DNA of 64,000 bases, from NCBI RefSeq assembly GCF_009830285.1, contig NZ_WUQX01000003.1, positions 186,001 to 250,000 of the forward strand, given 5' to 3'. The notes under the pieces were generated by a model. That model was given only the letters and a program-made list of their open reading frames with translations. It was not told the origin of the DNA and ran no database searches. Below are positions 62,618 through 64,000 of the stretch, piece by piece (within the stretch, counting starts at the first letter, position 1; every line of letters starts with the position of its first letter). The DNA is from Sporofaciens musculi. GTDB taxonomy: Bacteria > Bacillota > Clostridia > Lachnospirales > Lachnospiraceae. The position numbers and the translations under genes are program-made.

Positions 62618-62968
62618 ATGTCCAGGTTAGGTGTATTCCCGATACCGGGGGAATTTAAGAGTGAGGACAGATGGTTCCGGTATTTTAACAGAAAACAGGC
62701 GCTGGTGCTGGTAGTCAGCGGAATCATTGACTATAGGGTGCTTATGGGGGCAAGTGCGAAGGGGATGCTGGTTCCTGCACTTATAGTCATGATATTTTTA
62801 ACCCTGCTGGTGATGGGGATCGTCATGATCCGCCTGCCGGTGGATGCAATGTTCTTAGCCGGCGGAGGGATCACGATTGATGAATTGATCTTCCGGATTT
62901 TCTACCGGATGATACACGGGGAGATTTATGTAAAAAATTATGACGGTAGAGACGGGGAAGAACTATGA
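62618..62968 (+). CDS. PrgI/VirB3-like membrane protein
   Basis: 116 residues from the ATG at 62618 with GGAGG upstream. The start VFPIPGEFKSEDRWFRYFNR, a Gln right after it and two membrane helices (about 30-47 and 52-75) are typical of PrgI/TcpE-type subunits that sit beside VirB4 in Gram-positive conjugation. Its end overlaps the next gene by four bases. An upstream open frame from 62507 is spurious. Confidence 0.78.
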   Translation: MSRLGVFPIPGEFKSEDRWFRYFNRKQALVLVVSGIIDYRVLMGASAKGMLVPALIVMIFLTLLVMGIVMIRLPVDAMFLAGGGITIDELIFRIFYRMIHGEIYVKNYDGRDGEEL

Positions 62969-63378
62969 GAAGCATGATGAAAAGAAAGCAAAGAGGGCTT
63001 TTACTTCTGCTCCTTTTGGTTTTGCTTGCGGGGGCAGGCGGGTGTGCAAAGGAAGGCGGGGAAGATCCCTTTGATTTCTCGAAAATTGAGCCTAAAGACC
63101 TGAACCCGTGGACCTATGTGGAGGATACTGCGCTTTCTGAAAGCGGCCCCCTTACAGACCTTGCAGCCTCGTCCTCAGAGCTTGGAATTACCGTAGGAAT
63201 CATGGGGATTGTGTTTTCTGTATTTTATATGGTGATCCGGATCTGTTTTATGCGTAGCGCGGCAGCGAAGGAAGATGTAAAACGTGAGGCGCTGATGAAA
63301 GGGATGATTGCGATTATGCTGTTCAGTATCCCGTTCTGGCTTGCGCTGTTCAAACAGTTTGCAGATTTATTAGTGTAG
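62965..63378 (+). CDS. Lipoprotein-like small membrane protein of the conjugation cluster
   Basis: 137 residues. A basic start is followed by a Leu-rich core ending in LLAGAGGCAKEGG, a good lipobox. A polar segment follows, then two membrane helices (about 75-95 and 110-130). The layout resembles the pilin-like protein at 62200-62568, with a similar spacing of helices. Probably a structural piece of the secretion channel; no named family recognised. Confidence 0.65.
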   Translation: MRSMMKRKQRGLLLLLLLVLLAGAGGCAKEGGEDPFDFSKIEPKDLNPWTYVEDTALSESGPLTDLAASSSELGITVGIMGIVFSVFYMVIRICFMRSAAAKEDVKREALMKGMIAIMLFSIPFWLALFKQFADLLV

Positions 63379-63394
63379 CAGAAGAGGGAGAGAC

Positions 63395-64000
63395 ATGCAG
63401 ATAATAAACGATTTGGTAAGAAACATACAGATGATTGCGGCTGCGGTTATTATAATCCTTTTATTATTTGGCGGTATTGGAGTATATCTGTTCCGCACAA
63501 GAAAAACGGCGGCCGCGGAGAAGGAGGTGGATTACTCTGAGTTCAGGAGAAAGGATGTTATGGAGTACGTGAAGCTGGATGATGTTGCAGAGGATATGCT
63601 GGTTTCAGATAATGGCAGGCGGTTCATTGCGGCAATTAAATGCCAGGGTTTTTCGTTCGCCGATGCCGAGGTAGAGGAAAAACTCCAGACGATCCGGGGC
63701 TATGTGACATTTTTTAATGTGCTTGATAATAACCCGATTCAGTACCGGCAGTCGGCCCGGGATGTAAACCTTGACGGACTGATTAAAGACTATCAGGAAC
63801 AGGCGGCAAGGCTGCAGGAACGCCGTTTTTCCCTGAATCTGGACTATACCGATACAAAAGAAGAATCAGAAGCGCCGGATCTCCTGGCAGAGGATTATAA
63901 CATCTATTATGAGAAATTGAAACAGATGCAGAGGGAACTGATCTCATTAGGCTACCAGATTGACCAGTTAAATGCACAGATCCAGTATATGACGGCCATC
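63395..64000 (+). CDS. VirB4/TraC-like secretion protein, N-terminal part (cut by window edge)
   Basis: At least 202 residues from the ATG at 63395 (GAGGGAG upstream). One membrane helix (about 12-32) is followed by a soluble domain with EYVKLDDVAEDMLVSDNGRR, then FFNVLDNNPIQYRQSARDV. This domain resembles the N-terminal part of VirB4-like ATPases that follow PrgI-type genes. The ATPase motifs would lie beyond the right edge, so the assignment is provisional. Read by eye; the frame is open to the end. Confidence 0.55.
   Translation, partial: MQIINDLVRNIQMIAAAVIIILLLFGGIGVYLFRTRKTAAAEKEVDYSEFRRKDVMEYVKLDDVAEDMLVSDNGRRFIAAIKCQGFSFADAEVEEKLQTIRGYVTFFNVLDNNPIQYRQSARDVNLDGLIKDYQEQAARLQERRFSLNLDYTDTKEESEAPDLLAEDYNIYYEKLKQMQRELISLGYQIDQLNAQIQYMTAI

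Noticed and set aside
1-64000. tRNA genes or tRNA-embedded attachment sites marking an integrated element
   Set aside because: No cloverleaf-like sequence and no integrase were found in the window; element borders cannot be placed.

Overview
The window reads as a low-to-moderate G+C Firmicute, most likely a gut Clostridia/Lachnospiraceae-type bacterium. This rests on recognisable protein families, strong AGGAGG-type ribosome binding sites, frequent TTG/GTG starts and sigma-A-like promoters. No rRNA, tRNA, CRISPR array, integrase or intact insertion sequence was seen.

Positions 1-6.2 kb (minus strand): an FtsX-type ABC exporter (permease cut by the window edge) behind two tandem response regulator/histidine kinase pairs. 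One kinase is split by a one-base shift in an A-run. Positions 6.5-11.6 kb (minus): an AT-rich defence island with a CBASS operon (CD-NTase, E2-like protein with a SEC-C tail broken into two frames, S-4TM-type membrane effector) and a PARIS/OLD-like ATPase plus TOPRIM pair. A 1.3-kb stretch of decayed coding fragments follows.

Positions 12.9-22.6 kb (minus): a carbohydrate-type ABC importer (binding lipoprotein and two permeases) followed by an HlyD-like adaptor and an FtsX-like membrane protein, and an unrelated ABC-2 exporter. Positions 22.8-26.3 kb: a lipoprotein, a candidate small RNA with its own promoter and terminator, and a third two-component system. Positions 26.3-30.2 kb (minus): a thiamine salvage operon (thiM, thiE, HAD phosphatase, thiD, tenA) under a TPP riboswitch with a terminator. 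Positions 30.3-35.4 kb (minus): an ABC exporter with an AraC/GyrI-like regulator and an orphan GHKL/LytTR (Agr-type) pair.

Positions 35.4-64 kb form the backbone of a conjugative replicon: a coiled-coil DNA-binding protein with a palindromic operator, replication-relaxation-like proteins, a VirD4-type coupling ATPase, a TOPRIM primase-like protein, ParA/ParB with seven dispersed 13-bp palindromes, a clamp-loader-like operon (HExxH protein, OB/degenerate-HD protein, delta-prime-like protein, DnaX), two candidate replication proteins around an iteron origin, a DNA methyltransferase, an SNF2-type helicase, a sliding-clamp-like protein, and the start of a type IV secretion gene set. The element appears to bring much of its own clamp and clamp-loader machinery. 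Several genes are preceded by a short intrinsic terminator just upstream of their ribosome binding site, which suggests element-wide attenuation or antitermination. Whether the whole window is one large plasmid with cargo, or an integrated element next to chromosome, cannot be settled from this window.

Four genes carry apparent single-base indels in A or T runs. Either several genes are decaying or the assembly has residual homopolymer errors.
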